From: Rhodococcoides kroppenstedtii
Lineage (GTDB): Bacteria > Actinomycetota > Actinomycetes > Mycobacteriales > Mycobacteriaceae
Assembly: GCF_900111805.1 (NCBI RefSeq)
Contig: NZ_FOJN01000005.1
Location: 227,168 to 291,167 of the forward strand
Direction: 5' to 3'
Length of the DNA: 64,000 bases
The notes under the pieces were generated by a model, which worked only from the letters and a program-made list of their open reading frames with translations, searched no databases and was not told where the DNA came from. Below, one piece after another: positions 27,694 through 37,692 of this stretch. Position numbers and translations under genes: made by a program. The number at the start of each line of letters is the position of its first letter. Within the stretch, counting starts at the first letter, position 1.

Positions 27694-29772
27694 ATGTCCA
27701 CTCCCACCACGGATGCACCCGGCATCATCGCGGAGGATCTGATTCTTCTCGACGCCGATCTCGGTGCCGACAAGAACGCCGTCATCGAGCGGCTGGCCGG
27801 TGTCCTCGCCGACGCCGGTCGAGCCACCGACTCCGCCGCGTTGCTCGACGCCGCCCTGGCGCGCGAGGCGCAGTCGGCGACCGGACTGCCCGGCGGCATC
27901 GCCATCCCGCACTGCCGATCGGCCGCGGTCACCACCGCGTCCCTCGGGTTCGCCCGGGTGTCGCCGAAGGTCGACTTCGGCGCCCCCGACGGCGATGCCG
28001 ACCTGGTCTTCCTCATCGCGGCCCCCGAGGGCGCCGGGGCCGAGCACATGAAGCTGCTCTCCTCGCTCGCCCGTGCGCTGGTCAAGCCGGCCTTCGTGAC
28101 CTCGCTGCGCGAGGCCCGCACCCCGGCCGAGGTGGTGACGCTCGTCCAGGACGTGCTCGCCCCCAAGCCGGCCGGCACCTCCACGGCCACCGCCGCGTCC
28201 GCCGCCTCGGCCACCGCAGCCTCCACCCCGGTGAGCACGGCGAAGTCCGGGACCCCCGACACCGCCGCCGCGACGTCGTCGTCGGCGCCGAAGCACATCG
28301 TCGCCATCACCGCGTGCCCCACGGGTATCGCCCACACCTACATGGCGGCCGACTCGCTGAAGGATGCCGGCGACCGCGCCGGCGTCACCGTGCACGTCGA
28401 GACCCAGGGCTCGTCGGGCTCCACCGCCCTCGATCCGCAGCTGATCGCCTCGGCCACCGCCGTCATCTTCGCGACCGACGTGGGCGTCAAGGGCCGCGAG
28501 CGCTTCGCCGGCAAGCCGGTGATCGAGTCCGGCGTCAAGCGCGCCATCAACGAGCCCGACACGATGGTCGCCGAGGCCCTGCGTGCCGGTGACGATCCGT
28601 CGGCGGCCCGCGTGTCGGGCTCCGCTCCCGCCGCGGGCGCCGCCGCGTCCACCGGTGGCCTCGGCTGGGGCACGCGCCTGCGTCAGATCCTGCTGACCGG
28701 CGTGAGCTACATGATCCCGTTCGTCGCGGCGGGCGGTCTGCTCATCGCGCTCGGCTTCCTGCTCGGCGGCTACCAGATCACCGAGGTCGCCGAGGACGTC
28801 GTCCTGAACAACAGCCTGCAGAACCTGCCGGACGGGGGTCTCGCGACCTACCTCGGCGCGGTCCTGTTCCAGCTCGGCAGTCTGGCGTTCTCGTTCCTCG
28901 TCCCGGCGCTGGCGGGCTACATCGCCTTCGCCATCGCCGATCGACCCGGCATCGCACCCGGCTTCACCGCCGGTGCCGTGGCCGTCCTGGTCGGCGCGGG
29001 CTTCATCGGCGGTCTGGTCGGCGGCCTCATCGCCGGCTTCGTCGCCCTGTGGATCAGCCGCATCTCCGTGCCGTCGTGGCTGCGCGGCCTCATGCCCGTC
29101 GTCATCATCCCGCTCGGCGCGACCCTCGTGGTCGGCGGCCTGATGTTCCTGGTGCTCGGCCGTCCGCTGGCCGCCATCACCTCCGGCCTCACCAACTGGC
29201 TCAACGGCCTGTCCGGCTCGTCCGTCATCATCCTCGGCATCATCCTCGGCCTGATGATGTGCTTCGACCTCGGTGGCCCGGTCAACAAGGCCGCCTACGC
29301 CTTCGCCACCGCGGGCCTCGCCATCGACAACGAGGCGTCGCTGCGCATCATGGCCGCGGTCATGGCCGCCGGCATGGTGCCCCCGCTGGCCATGGCCATC
29401 TCCTCGACGGTGCTGCGCCCGAAGCTCTACAGCGCCGCCGAGCGCGAGAACGGCAAGGCCGCTTGGCTGCTGGGTTCGGCGTTCATCTCCGAGGGTGCCA
29501 TCCCGTTCGCGGCTACCGACCCGCTCCGCGTCATCCCGTCGATGATGGCCGGTGGTGCGGTGACCGGCGCGCTGATCATGGCCTTCGGGGTCACCCTCAG
29601 CGCCCCCCACGGCGGCATCTTCGTCGCCTTCGCGATGAACAACATCCTGCTGTTCCTCCTCGCGTTGGCCATCGGTGCCGTGGTGTCCGCCGTGCTGGTC
29701 ACCACCGCCAAGCAGTTCGCCGGTAAGAAGGATTCCGAGCTGGTCGACGATCGCGTCGCCGTCGCAGCCTGA
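27694..29772 (+). CDS. fruA: PTS fructose transporter subunit IIABC
   Basis: 692-aa fused fructose permease. EIIA is at the N-terminus with phospho-acceptor His73 (IAIPHCRS). An Ala/Thr linker (about 160-200) leads to EIIB with Cys208 (AITACPTGIAHTYMAA). EIIC (about 327-680) consists of multiple membrane helices (GVSYMIPFVAAGGLLIALGF, FDLGGPVNKAAYAFA, ISEGAIPFAATDPLRVIP). It imports fructose as fructose 1-phosphate. ATG 27694 is preferred to ATG 27688 because GAGGAA at 27682-27687 abuts the latter. It stands between fruK and ptsH in the operon. Confidence 0.96.
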   Translation: MSTPTTDAPGIIAEDLILLDADLGADKNAVIERLAGVLADAGRATDSAALLDAALAREAQSATGLPGGIAIPHCRSAAVTTASLGFARVSPKVDFGAPDGDADLVFLIAAPEGAGAEHMKLLSSLARALVKPAFVTSLREARTPAEVVTLVQDVLAPKPAGTSTATAASAASATAASTPVSTAKSGTPDTAAATSSSAPKHIVAITACPTGIAHTYMAADSLKDAGDRAGVTVHVETQGSSGSTALDPQLIASATAVIFATDVGVKGRERFAGKPVIESGVKRAINEPDTMVAEALRAGDDPSAARVSGSAPAAGAAASTGGLGWGTRLRQILLTGVSYMIPFVAAGGLLIALGFLLGGYQITEVAEDVVLNNSLQNLPDGGLATYLGAVLFQLGSLAFSFLVPALAGYIAFAIADRPGIAPGFTAGAVAVLVGAGFIGGLVGGLIAGFVALWISRISVPSWLRGLMPVVIIPLGATLVVGGLMFLVLGRPLAAITSGLTNWLNGLSGSSVIILGIILGLMMCFDLGGPVNKAAYAFATAGLAIDNEASLRIMAAVMAAGMVPPLAMAISSTVLRPKLYSAAERENGKAAWLLGSAFISEGAIPFAATDPLRVIPSMMAGGAVTGALIMAFGVTLSAPHGGIFVAFAMNNILLFLLALAIGAVVSAVLVTTAKQFAGKKDSELVDDRVAVAA

Positions 29773-29822
29773 TTCCTGACACGATCGACCCCATCACACG
29801 CACGACACACGAGGAGCAGTTC

Positions 29823-30080
29823 ATGCCCAGCACCACCGTCGCCGTCGGATCCGCCATCGGCCTGCACGCCCGCCCCGCCGCCGTGATCGCCGAAGCGGTC
29901 GCCGACTCCGGCGTGGACGTCACGCTCGAGGTCGCGGACGCCGAGCCCGTGGACGGCGGGTCCGCGCTGATGATCATGACCCTCGGCGCGACCAAGGGCA
30001 CCGAGGTCACCGTCACCGCCGACGATCAGGCCACCGTCGACAAGATCGCGGCGCTGGTCGCCTCCGACCTCGACGCCTGA
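29823..30080 (+). CDS. ptsH: Phosphocarrier protein HPr
   Basis: 85-aa HPr. The active-site His15 is in IGLHARPAAV, and the Ser46 region is present as DGGSALMIMTLGATKGTEV. It relays phosphate from Enzyme I to FruA. It is the last gene of the fructose PTS operon, with a GAGGAG Shine-Dalgarno, and is followed 12 bp later by a very strong hairpin. Confidence 0.97.
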   Translation: MPSTTVAVGSAIGLHARPAAVIAEAVADSGVDVTLEVADAEPVDGGSALMIMTLGATKGTEVTVTADDQATVDKIAALVASDLDA

Positions 30081-30092
30081 CCGTCCGAGAAG

Positions 30093-30139
30093 AATCGGGT
30101 GCAGTAACCCACCGTCACGGTGGGTTACTGCACCCGATT
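30093..30139 (+). terminator. Strong hairpin terminator after ptsH
   Basis: Perfect 22-bp stem with a 3-nt TCA loop. The left arm starts AATCGGGTGCAGTAACCC and the right arm ends GGGTTACTGCACCCGATT, followed by TT. It ends the PTS operon and could also serve the convergent gene whose stop is at 30158. It shares ACTGCACCCGAT with the hairpin after the uracil permease. Confidence 0.9.
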
Positions 30140-30157
30140 TCTGCGTTGCGGGTCCGA

Positions 30158-31222
30158 TCAGCGGCGGCGGAACACCCGCACGACGAGCAGGGCGGTGACC
30201 CCGACGATCACCAGCACCGACGCCGCGGCCACGACGAGCGGCACGAGAATCGACGACGTCGGCTCGGCCGGGGCCTCCTCGGTGTCGGCCACGGGCGTCG
30301 GATCCGACGTCCGGGCCGGTGCGATGTCGGCCGCGCGCAGGACGTCGACGGGCGGCAGCGGGGCCGCCGGATCGAGGCCCTGCTCGGAGGCCAGCAGCAG
30401 ATCCCCCTCGGCGGTGAACGCCGCGGCCTCGCCCTGGGGCCGAGCGGGAGCGGCGACCACTCGGTCCGCGGGCCGGCCCAGCGCACCGGCGACGTCGCCG
30501 TCCGAGACCGACCACAGGTAGACGTCGGTGTAGGTCCGCAGCGCCGCGAGCGTTCCGTCCGCGGTGACGGCGCCGCCGGTCACCAGACTCGACCCGGCGA
30601 GCAAGGGCGGCCCACCGGCGGTCCCGGTGTCGTCGGGAACGAACTCGGCCACCCGCCGCAGCGCGGTGGGTCCCGGACTCGGTAGGTCCGCGACGGCGAC
30701 GTCGGTGGAGTAGACGCCGCTGCCGGCACCGTCCTTCGTGACGATCACCGGGCGTCCGTCGCCGCCGATCAGCAGCGCTTCGGCGTCGTGCGCCCCGTCC
30801 GGGTACGTCAGCCGCGCCAGGTCGCCCGCCCCGGTCTCGGGGTCGAGGCGGACCAGGCCCACCGTGTCGCGTCGGCGGTCGTTGTCGCCGATGTCGGCGA
30901 GAACGAGCCGACCGTCGACGGACGCGAGATCCTCGACGTCGTAGGGGTCGACGGGGTTCGGGATCCACCGTGTGACGGCGCAGGACGGATCCAATTGCGC
31001 CACACGGTCGTCCGCCCCGCTGTCCCCGATGGCGTATACCGTCTCCCCGATCACGGTGAGGCCGGAAAGCTCGGCCAGACCGGGATCGGTGGGCGTGCAG
31101 TACACCTCGCCCTGCGCCGCAGCCTCGCCCTGCGCCGCAGCCTCGCCCTGCGCCACAGCAATGCCCGGCGCGAGCACCGCGGCTCCCACCGCGACCGCGA
31201 CGGGCAGCGCCGCCCTACGCAC
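30158..31222 (-). CDS. Secreted or membrane-anchored beta-propeller-like protein
   Basis: 354-aa exported protein. A signal peptide (VRRAALPVAVAVGAAVLAPGIAVAQ) is followed by a hexapeptide repeat (QGEAAA), a propeller-like domain with recurring strands (LSGLTVIGETVYAIGDSGADDRV, VLADIGDNDRRRD, DAEALLIGGDGRPVIVTK) and a C-terminal membrane anchor (about 325-348) ending in RVFRRR. The GDNDxRR segment is typical of secreted esterase-like or phytase-like propellers of actinobacteria, but no enzymatic function can be claimed. Its GTG start overlaps the hflX stop by 8 bp, so it is co-transcribed with hflX. Mycobacteria have a membrane-anchored Ala/Gly-rich protein (Rv2721c) in this neighbourhood. 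Confidence 0.75.
   Translation of the reverse strand: MRRAALPVAVAVGAAVLAPGIAVAQGEAAAQGEAAAQGEVYCTPTDPGLAELSGLTVIGETVYAIGDSGADDRVAQLDPSCAVTRWIPNPVDPYDVEDLASVDGRLVLADIGDNDRRRDTVGLVRLDPETGAGDLARLTYPDGAHDAEALLIGGDGRPVIVTKDGAGSGVYSTDVAVADLPSPGPTALRRVAEFVPDDTGTAGGPPLLAGSSLVTGGAVTADGTLAALRTYTDVYLWSVSDGDVAGALGRPADRVVAAPARPQGEAAAFTAEGDLLLASEQGLDPAAPLPPVDVLRAADIAPARTSDPTPVADTEEAPAEPTSSILVPLVVAAASVLVIVGVTALLVVRVFRRR
31105..31158. repeat. Three tandem copies of an 18-bp repeat
   Basis: CCTCGCCCTGCGCCGCAG is repeated three times head to tail; the last copy has A for G at one position. It encodes the QGEAAA hexapeptides just after the signal peptide of the gene at 30158-31222. Copy number may vary between strains. 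Confidence 0.85.
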
Positions 31223-32672
31223 TGTGGGCGTATCGAGCGAGCTGCGACGCCAGCGCGGTGGGTACCGTCGCGTCGATCCGCGTGCCGCCCGACTCGTGCG
31301 ACGTCGACGCGATCCGACCGTCCGCGTGGATGCGCGACACCAGGTCTCCGCGGTCGTAGGGCACCAGCACGCTGACGGACACCTCCGGCGGACGCACGAG
31401 TTCGCCGAGGCGAGTCCGCAGCTCGTCGATGCCCTCGCCGGTCTTCGCGGAGACGAAGACCGCACCGGGCAGCAGGCCGCGCAGTTGTGTGAGCGTCACC
31501 GGGTCGGCGGCGTCGATCTTGTTGACCACGATCAGTTCCTCGGGCGCGGCCGCGTTCTGTTCGCGGATCACCTCGACGATCACCTCGCGGACCGCCTCGA
31601 TCTGCCCGATCGGCAGGGCGTCGGACCCGTCGACCACGTGCATGAGCAGGTCGCCGTCCACCACTTCCTCGAGCGTCGACCGGAAGGCCTCGACCAGCTG
31701 CGTCGGCAGGTGACGCACGAAACCGACGGTGTCGGTGAGCACGCACTCGCGGCCGTCGTCCAGCGTGGCCTTGCGCGTGGTCGGATCCAGCGTCGCGAAC
31801 AGTGCGTTCTGCACCAGCACGCCCGATCCGGTCAGGGCGTTGAGCAGGCTGGACTTGCCGGCGTTGGTGTATCCGACGATCGCGACGGACGGCACGTTGC
31901 CCTGCAGTCGCCGCTCGCGCTTGGTGTCGCGCGCCTGCTTCATGCCGCGAATCTCGCGGCGGAGCTTGGCCATCCGCTCGCGGATGCGACGGCGATCGGT
32001 CTCGATCTTCGTCTCACCGGGACCACGCAGACCCACACCGCCGTTGCTGCCGGCGCGGCCACCGGCCTGCCGGGACATCGACTCGCCCCAGCCGCGCAGC
32101 CGCGGGAGCATGTACTCCATCTGGGCCAGGGCGACCTGCGCCTTGCCCTCACGGGACGAGGCGTGCTGGGCGAAGATGTCGAGGATCAGGGCGGTGCGGT
32201 CGATCACCTTGACCTTGACGATCTTCTCCAGCGCCGTCAGCTGCGCCGGGGTCAGTTCACCGTCGCAGATGACGGTGTCCGCACCGGTGGCGATCACCAC
32301 CTCGCGCAGTTCCTTCGCCTTGCCGGAGCCGATGTAAGTGGACGCGTCGGGCCGATCGCGCCGCTGGACGAGGCCCTCGAGGACCTCGGATCCCGCGGTC
32401 TCGGCGAGCGCCGCGAGTTCGGTCATCGAGGACTCCGCCTCCTCGGCGGATCCGGAGGTCCAGACCCCCACCAGCACGACGCGCTCGAGGCGCAACTGCC
32501 GGTACTCGACCTCGGTGATGTCGGTGAGCTCGGTGGACAGACCGGCGACGCGCCGGAGTGCGCTCCGGTCCTCGAGCTGCATCTCGCCGGTGGACCAGGT
32601 GTTCTCGTGTGCCTCGTCCGCGTCGGCGCGTGGAGTCTCGCTGCGCGTGGGATGTGCATTCGTTGTCGTCAT
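31215..32672 (-). CDS. hflX: GTPase HflX
   Basis: 485-aa ribosome-associated GTPase that splits stalled or stressed 70S ribosomes. The N-terminal HflX domain (GSGKAKELREVV; DRTALILDIFAQHASSREGKAQVALAQ) is followed by the glycine-rich linker GGVGLRGPGETKIETDRRRI, then the G domain with G1 GYTNAGKSS (267-275), G3 DTVGF and G4 NKID. The start ATG 32670-32672 (MTTTNAHPT) precedes a variable acidic N-terminus, and its ribosome-binding site is weak. Order dapF-hflX is conserved in mycobacteria. Confidence 0.95.
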   Translation of the reverse strand: MTTTNAHPTRSETPRADADEAHENTWSTGEMQLEDRSALRRVAGLSTELTDITEVEYRQLRLERVVLVGVWTSGSAEEAESSMTELAALAETAGSEVLEGLVQRRDRPDASTYIGSGKAKELREVVIATGADTVICDGELTPAQLTALEKIVKVKVIDRTALILDIFAQHASSREGKAQVALAQMEYMLPRLRGWGESMSRQAGGRAGSNGGVGLRGPGETKIETDRRRIRERMAKLRREIRGMKQARDTKRERRLQGNVPSVAIVGYTNAGKSSLLNALTGSGVLVQNALFATLDPTTRKATLDDGRECVLTDTVGFVRHLPTQLVEAFRSTLEEVVDGDLLMHVVDGSDALPIGQIEAVREVIVEVIREQNAAAPEELIVVNKIDAADPVTLTQLRGLLPGAVFVSAKTGEGIDELRTRLGELVRPPEVSVSVLVPYDRGDLVSRIHADGRIASTSHESGGTRIDATVPTALASQLARYAHSA

Positions 32673-32752
32673 ACGTCGTCCATGATCCACGAACGCAGCG
32701 CCGTGTGCACGGGCATTTCGGTGTGACACGGACGGCGTCGGTCACCGGCACG

Positions 32753-33655
32753 CTACGACGCGTGCGCCGCGCGGGACTCGAGCCCGGCCCACCAGGAGGC
32801 GGACACCGTCCCCGAGGCGAGCAGTACCGACGGTCCGCGCAGCGTCGCGCGGCCGTCGGCGACCCGGACGACGACGTCGCCGCCGGGCACGGTGACGGTC
32901 AGCTCGCCGTCGGTGCGCCCGTCGGCTCGCAGGGCGGCGGCGGCCGCGGCGACGGTCCCGGTCCCGCAGGAGCGGGTCTCCCCGACACCGCGTTCGAACA
33001 CCCGCATGTGGACACGATCCGCCCGCGCGGCGGTGACGAACTCGACGTTCACGCCGTGCGGGAACACCGCGTGGTCGTACTCGGGCGCCCGTGACAGGTC
33101 CAGCGCGGCCAGTCCGTCGGCGTCGAGGTCGGTCGACACGCACGCCAGGTGCGGATTGCCGACGTCGATGCCCGTTCCGCTCCAGCGGCGCCCACCCAGC
33201 ACCGCGGACGACGCCTCGGTGATGCGCACGGGACCCATGTCGACCGTCACCTGCGCGTCGGTGTCGCCCACGTCGTGCACGATCACCGGGCGGGCGCCGG
33301 CCCGCGATCCGACGACGAAGCGGTCCGCGGCCGACAGCCCGGCGGAGCGCACGTAGTGCGCGAACACTCGGACTCCGTTGCCGCACATCTCCGCGACGGA
33401 CCCGTCGGCGTTGCGGTAGTCCATGAACCAGTCGTCGGCGGCGACCCCGTCCGGCAGCGCGCTCAGCACCCCGCGCTCGCGCAGGGCGCCGGCGGTGGCG
33501 ACGCGCAGCACGCCGTCCGCGCCGAGGCCCGCGCGGCGATCGCACAGCGTCTGCACCCGCTCCTCGGTGAGGTCGAGCCGCGCGTCGGGGTCCTCCAGCA
33601 CGACGAAGTCGTTCTCGGTGCCGTGGCCCTTCGCGAAGGCGATGCCGGTGGTCAT
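32753..33655 (-). CDS. dapF: Diaminopimelate epimerase
   Basis: 300-aa enzyme converting LL- to meso-diaminopimelate for lysine and peptidoglycan. Both catalytic cysteines are visible: C91 in [15 protein letters not shown] and C230 in [17 protein letters not shown]. The N-terminus [16 protein letters not shown] is diagnostic. The ATG overlaps the stop of the upstream methyltransferase gene (ATGA), so it is translationally coupled within the miaA-methyltransferase-dapF cluster. dapA of the same pathway lies at 58.5 kb. Confidence 0.96.
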   Translation of the reverse strand: MTTGIAFAKGHGTENDFVVLEDPDARLDLTEERVQTLCDRRAGLGADGVLRVATAGALRERGVLSALPDGVAADDWFMDYRNADGSVAEMCGNGVRVFAHYVRSAGLSAADRFVVGSRAGARPVIVHDVGDTDAQVTVDMGPVRITEASSAVLGGRRWSGTGIDVGNPHLACVSTDLDADGLAALDLSRAPEYDHAVFPHGVNVEFVTAARADRVHMRVFERGVGETRSCGTGTVAAAAAALRADGRTDGELTVTVPGGDVVVRVADGRATLRGPSVLLASGTVSASWWAGLESRAAHAS

Positions 33656-34506
33656 GACGACGAGTCTCCCACGACCGAACGCTGACCCGGTCGACGCTGA
33701 CGGGCGATCTCGTAGAGTCCCACCGCCCCGGCGGACGGTGCGCCCAGCGAACTGGCCGTCCCCCCGATCGGGATGGAGACGGTGACGTCGCACGCCTCCC
33801 GCCAGGCCGCGGACATGCCGCGGGTCTCGTTGCCGACGACCAGCACGGTCCCCGTCCGGAAATCGTGCTCGTCGATCACGCGGTCACCGGTCTCGTCGGT
33901 GCCGACGACGGTGGTCTCGGTCCCGGCCGCGCGGAGCCGCTCGACCACGGCCAGCACGTCCGTCGGCCCGGCCGCGGCGGCCACGGGGATGCCGAACAGC
34001 GATCCGGTGGTGGCCCGTACGGCCACCGGGTCGAAGGGGTCCGCGGCGTGTCCGGTCACGACGACGGCGGATGCTCCGAACGCGTCGGCGGACCGGATCA
34101 GCGTCCCGAGATTGCCCGGTGACGACGGCCGGTCGACGACGACGATCACCGGCGCCGGTGCGTCGGGAGTCCAGTCGGTGAGGTCCAGCAGCCGCGTGCG
34201 CGCGACCAGGAGCACCTCGGGCGGCTGGTCGGCACGCTCCCCCAGCTCGGCCATGAGGTCCGGCGCCACGGACACGATCTCCGCACCCGACCGACGGCCC
34301 TGCTCGGCGGCGTCGCCCGCCCACGTCGACAACGCACCCTCGCTGCGGACGAGGACCGCCTCGACGGGCCAGCCGCGGCCCAGCGCCATCGACACCGGCC
34401 GTACGCCCTGCACGACGAACAACCCGGTCTTGGTCCGTTTGGCGCGCGTGGTGAGGTACGACTGCCACTGCTGGAACCGCGCGTTCCGGCTCAGCACGCG
34501 GCTCAC
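33652..34506 (-). CDS. SpoU/TrmH-family RNA 2'-O-methyltransferase
   Basis: 284-aa SPOUT methyltransferase. An N-terminal substrate-binding domain ([30 protein letters not shown]) precedes the knotted catalytic domain with the motif 1 region [22 protein letters not shown], motif 2 [10 protein letters not shown], and motif 3 [23 protein letters not shown]. It probably methylates a ribose in rRNA or tRNA using S-adenosylmethionine; the target nucleotide is unknown. The GTG start overlaps the miaA stop (GTGA) and its stop overlaps the dapF start. The L-G-A-P variation in motif 3 replaces the more common L-N-V-S. Confidence 0.9.
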   Translation of the reverse strand: MSRVLSRNARFQQWQSYLTTRAKRTKTGLFVVQGVRPVSMALGRGWPVEAVLVRSEGALSTWAGDAAEQGRRSGAEIVSVAPDLMAELGERADQPPEVLLVARTRLLDLTDWTPDAPAPVIVVVDRPSSPGNLGTLIRSADAFGASAVVVTGHAADPFDPVAVRATTGSLFGIPVAAAAGPTDVLAVVERLRAAGTETTVVGTDETGDRVIDEHDFRTGTVLVVGNETRGMSAAWREACDVTVSIPIGGTASSLGAPSAGAVGLYEIARQRRPGQRSVVGDSSS

Positions 34507-35426
34507 GTCTGCTCTCCGTCCGCGACGGCGGCGAGTGCCCGGCCGAGCAGGTCGGGGTCCTCCCCGCGCAGCCAGGTGATGCGGGGGTCCCGCGCGAACC
34601 ACGACCGTTGACGACGGACGTAGCGCCGTGTAGCCGCGGCGGTCAGTTCGCGCGCCCGCGCGCGGTCGATATCCCCGTCGAGGTACTGCAGCACCTGGGC
34701 GTAGCCGATCGCGCGGCGGGCGGTGACCCCGTCGCGCAGGCCGCTCTCGATCAACGCGGTCACCTCCGTCACGAACCCGTCGGCGAACATCGCGTCGGTG
34801 CGGGCGTCGATGCGGGCGTCCAGCTCGTCGGTGTCGCGGTCGATCCCGAGCACGACGGTCCCCCACCGCGGCTCCCCGATGGTGGGTGCCGACGCCGCGA
34901 AGGGCTGCCCGGTGAGCTCGACCACCTCGAGCGCACGGACGATGCGTCGACCGTCCGTCGGGAGGATCGACTCGGCGGCGGCGGGATCGCGCCGCGCGAG
35001 TTCGCCGTGCAGCGCGGCAACGCCGTCGGCCGCCAACCGGGACTCCCAGCGGGCCCGCACGTCCGGATCGGTGGCCGGGAACCGCCAGTCGTCCAGCAGA
35101 GCCTGCACGTACATCATCGAGCCGCCGACGATCACCGGGCGCCGACCCGACGCGAGCACCTCGTCGATCTCCGCCACCGCTGCCTCCTGGTACGCGGCGA
35201 CCGTGGCCGTCTCGGTCACGTCCAGGACGTCGAGGCGGTGATGCGGGATACCCCGCCGTTCGTCCACCGGGGTCTTGGCCGTCCCGATGTCCATACCGCG
35301 GTACTGCTGCATCGCGTCGACGTTGACGATGTCGCCGCCGAACCGCTCCGCCAGGTCCAGCGCGAGCGCGGACTTTCCCGTGGCCGTAGGACCGACGACG
35401 GCGACGGGCACCGACGCGCCGGTCAC
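34503..35426 (-). CDS. miaA: tRNA dimethylallyltransferase
   Basis: 307-aa enzyme adding dimethylallyl to N6 of A37 in UNN-decoding tRNAs; MiaB, encoded 3 kb upstream, acts on the product. The P-loop [15 protein letters not shown] is at the N-terminus, followed by [17 protein letters not shown], and further on [15 protein letters not shown] and [20 protein letters not shown]. The GTG start overlaps the stop of the preceding gene (GTGA). A longer open frame upstream is antisense-like and lacks conservation. Confidence 0.96.
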   Translation of the reverse strand: MTGASVPVAVVGPTATGKSALALDLAERFGGDIVNVDAMQQYRGMDIGTAKTPVDERRGIPHHRLDVLDVTETATVAAYQEAAVAEIDEVLASGRRPVIVGGSMMYVQALLDDWRFPATDPDVRARWESRLAADGVAALHGELARRDPAAAESILPTDGRRIVRALEVVELTGQPFAASAPTIGEPRWGTVVLGIDRDTDELDARIDARTDAMFADGFVTEVTALIESGLRDGVTARRAIGYAQVLQYLDGDIDRARARELTAAATRRYVRRQRSWFARDPRITWLRGEDPDLLGRALAAVADGEQT

Positions 35427-36136
35427 GTCCACGTCCCCACCGTGTAGCCGACGCCGTACGGCGCCGCGCGGTACCACGTCCGCCCGGTGAACCGTCGTCC
35501 CGACGCGTCGGCCACCGCCGCCGCCACCTGCCAGGCCGCGCGTCCCGAGACACCCAGCTCGGCGCACAGGGCCGGATCGAGCGATCGGAGCGCCGCGGTG
35601 TCCACGGCCGCGAGGGCGTCGTCGACTCGCTGTTGGACGCCCTCGGCGCGGTCGTCGAACGCTCCCGGCGCCCCGGCGGTCAGTGTGGTCGCGCCGTCCG
35701 CGACGACGAGCAGGCCCACCCGGTCCGACCCGCTCAGTCGGTCCCCGATGTCCCGGGCGACGGACGCGCAGGCATCCGCATCTGCATCGACCGCGACCAG
35801 CATCACGTCGATCGCGCTCGTCGGCGCGGCCCGCTCCCGCAGCCAGCCGACGGTCGACGCGGCCAGGGGGAGCTCCGGATCCGGTGGGCCGTCTGCGTCC
35901 GGCGCGGTCCGTACGACCACGTCGACGCCCCAGCCCGCGTACGTCCCCACCACCGAGCGCAGCAGTCCCGCGTGCGTGTCGACACCCACCGCGAGCAGGA
36001 CGTCGCTGCGGTCGGCCAGGTCACGCACCACGCCGAGCGCGGCGTCCCGCAGCTCGGTCACCTCGTCGCTCGCCGCGCCCATCAGTTCCGGAACCAGCAG
36101 CGGCGGCGAGGGAACGAAGGCGACGGCGGACAGCAC
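35423..36136 (-). CDS. Class III extradiol dioxygenase-like protein (Rv2728c-like)
   Basis: 237-aa protein of the LigB/MEMO-related class III extradiol dioxygenase superfamily. The N-terminal [16 protein letters not shown] and the central [20 protein letters not shown], in the position of the SGDLSH-type loop of relatives, indicate the fold, but the second-sphere histidines of true dioxygenases are not obvious. Enzymatic activity is therefore doubtful. It sits directly upstream of miaA with overlapping GTGA, exactly as Rv2728c-Rv2727c in M. tuberculosis. The GTG start at 36134-36136 is the first before the conserved segment. Confidence 0.75.
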   Translation of the reverse strand: MLSAVAFVPSPPLLVPELMGAASDEVTELRDAALGVVRDLADRSDVLLAVGVDTHAGLLRSVVGTYAGWGVDVVVRTAPDADGPPDPELPLAASTVGWLRERAAPTSAIDVMLVAVDADADACASVARDIGDRLSGSDRVGLLVVADGATTLTAGAPGAFDDRAEGVQQRVDDALAAVDTAALRSLDPALCAELGVSGRAAWQVAAAVADASGRRFTGRTWYRAAPYGVGYTVGTWT

Positions 36137-36266
36137 GCCGCCACGGTAGTCGAGACCACCCGGGAGCCTCGCCGCACGGGTTTCGATGGTCGCGGGCGGC
36201 GGGAGGGGGTTGAATGGGCTCGACAACGATCAGGCAGCCGTGACGCGCGGCAGAGACGGAGCGACC

Positions 36267-37679
36267 ATGACCGACCGCGAGAGCAGCAGCGACACCGACA
36301 CCACCGGCACCGCCGCTCCCCGTCCCGGCCCCCGTCCGGGCCCTCGCCCGGGCCCCGTGCCCGGACACCGACCGCCCGCCCCGTCGCCCGTCTCTCCGTC
36401 CGCCGCCGCACCCGCCGAGGCCGCGCACGAGTCCCATCCCCATGCGATCGTTCCCGTGGTCACCGACCCATCCGAGTGGGGCCGCGTCGACGACGACGGC
36501 ACCGCGTGGGTACGAACCGCCGACGGCGAGCGCGTGATCGGCTCGTGGCAGGCCGGCGATGCCGCGGAAGGCCTCGCGCACTTCGGACGTCGGTACGACG
36601 ATCTCGCGACGGAGGTCGCCCTGCTCGAAGCTCGGCTCAATTCCGGCGCGGGGGACGCCAAGAAGACCAAGGCCGCCGCCGTCGCGCTCGCGGAGACGCT
36701 GCCGACCGCAGCGGTGATCGGTGACGTCGACTCTCTCGCGGCGCGGCTTCGCGCCGTCATCGACCATTCCGACGAGGTCGCCGCCGAGCATCGTCGTACC
36801 CGCGACGCACAGCGATCGGAGGCGACGGCGCGCAAGGAGGCCCTGGCGGCGGAGGCCGAGGAGATCGGTGCCGAATCGACGCAGTGGAAGGCGGCGGGCG
36901 ACCGACTCCGCGCGATCCTCGACGAGTGGAAGACCATCCGCGGCGTCGATCGCAAGGTGGACGACGCGTTGTGGAAGCGCTACTCCAAGGCGCGCGAGGC
37001 CTTCAACCGACGTCGCGGTGCCCACTTCGCCGATCTCGACCGCGAACGCGGAGCGGCGAAGGTGCGCAAGGAGGAGCTGGTCGCTCGCGCCGAGGCTCTG
37101 TCCTCCTCCACCGACTGGGTCGAGACGGCGCACGTCTTCCGCGATCTGCTGACGGAGTGGAAGGCCGCCGGGCGCGCACCCCGCGATGCCGACGACGTTC
37201 TGTGGCAGAAGTTCAAGGGCGCGCAGGACGTGTTCTTCGCGGCGCGCAACGCCGCGCAGTCCGAGCAGAACGCCGAGTTCGAGGAGAACGCGCGCGTGAA
37301 GGAACAGCTGCTCGAGCAGTACGGGCCGTCCATCGACCCGGCCGCCGACCTCGAGGGGGCGCGCACCGCCCTGCGCACGCTGCAGGACAAGTGGGACGCT
37401 GCGGGCAAGGTGCCGCGGGAGCGCATGGGCGACCTCGAGGGCAAGCTGCGAGCGATCGAGAAGAGGGTGCGCGACGCGGCCGATTCCGAGTGGCGCCGCA
37501 CCGACCCCGAGGCGATGGCCCGCGCCGCCCAGTTCCGTGAGCGCGTGGAGCAGTTCGAGGACCAGGCACGGAAGGCCGACGCGGCGGGCAAGACCAAGGA
37601 CGCCGAGAAGTACCGCGCGCAGGCGCAGCAGTGGCGTGAGTGGGCGGATGCCGCTCAGGGCGCCCTCGAGGAGCGCTGA
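36267..37679 (+). CDS. DUF349 domain-containing coiled-coil protein
   Basis: 470-aa cytoplasmic protein. The N-terminus is Pro/Gly-rich with a [13 protein letters not shown] repeat and is disordered (about residues 15-60). Long charged helices then carry three or more DUF349 units, recognisable by W-K repeats ([62 protein letters not shown]). It matches M. tuberculosis Rv2731 in position and composition. Function is unknown; E. coli YhhX-like DUF349 proteins are equally uncharacterised. ATG 36267 with GGAG 5 nt upstream is preferred over the frame beginning at 36186. Confidence 0.88.
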   Translation: MTDRESSSDTDTTGTAAPRPGPRPGPRPGPVPGHRPPAPSPVSPSAAAPAEAAHESHPHAIVPVVTDPSEWGRVDDDGTAWVRTADGERVIGSWQAGDAAEGLAHFGRRYDDLATEVALLEARLNSGAGDAKKTKAAAVALAETLPTAAVIGDVDSLAARLRAVIDHSDEVAAEHRRTRDAQRSEATARKEALAAEAEEIGAESTQWKAAGDRLRAILDEWKTIRGVDRKVDDALWKRYSKAREAFNRRRGAHFADLDRERGAAKVRKEELVARAEALSSSTDWVETAHVFRDLLTEWKAAGRAPRDADDVLWQKFKGAQDVFFAARNAAQSEQNAEFEENARVKEQLLEQYGPSIDPAADLEGARTALRTLQDKWDAAGKVPRERMGDLEGKLRAIEKRVRDAADSEWRRTDPEAMARAAQFRERVEQFEDQARKADAAGKTKDAEKYRAQAQQWREWADAAQGALEER

Positions 37680-37692
37680 TCGAACGGTCGAC

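Noticed and set aside
27448..29610. 720-codon open frame antisense to fruA
   Set aside because: It mirrors the third-position G+C of fruA, is composed of Gly/Asp/Arg/Val-rich nonsense, and has no domain or ribosome binding site.
36311..36370. Pro-Gly repeat of the DUF349 protein as a collagen-like domain
   Set aside because: Only a few PRPGPRPGP units without Gly-X-Y periodicity over useful length; more likely a disordered linker.
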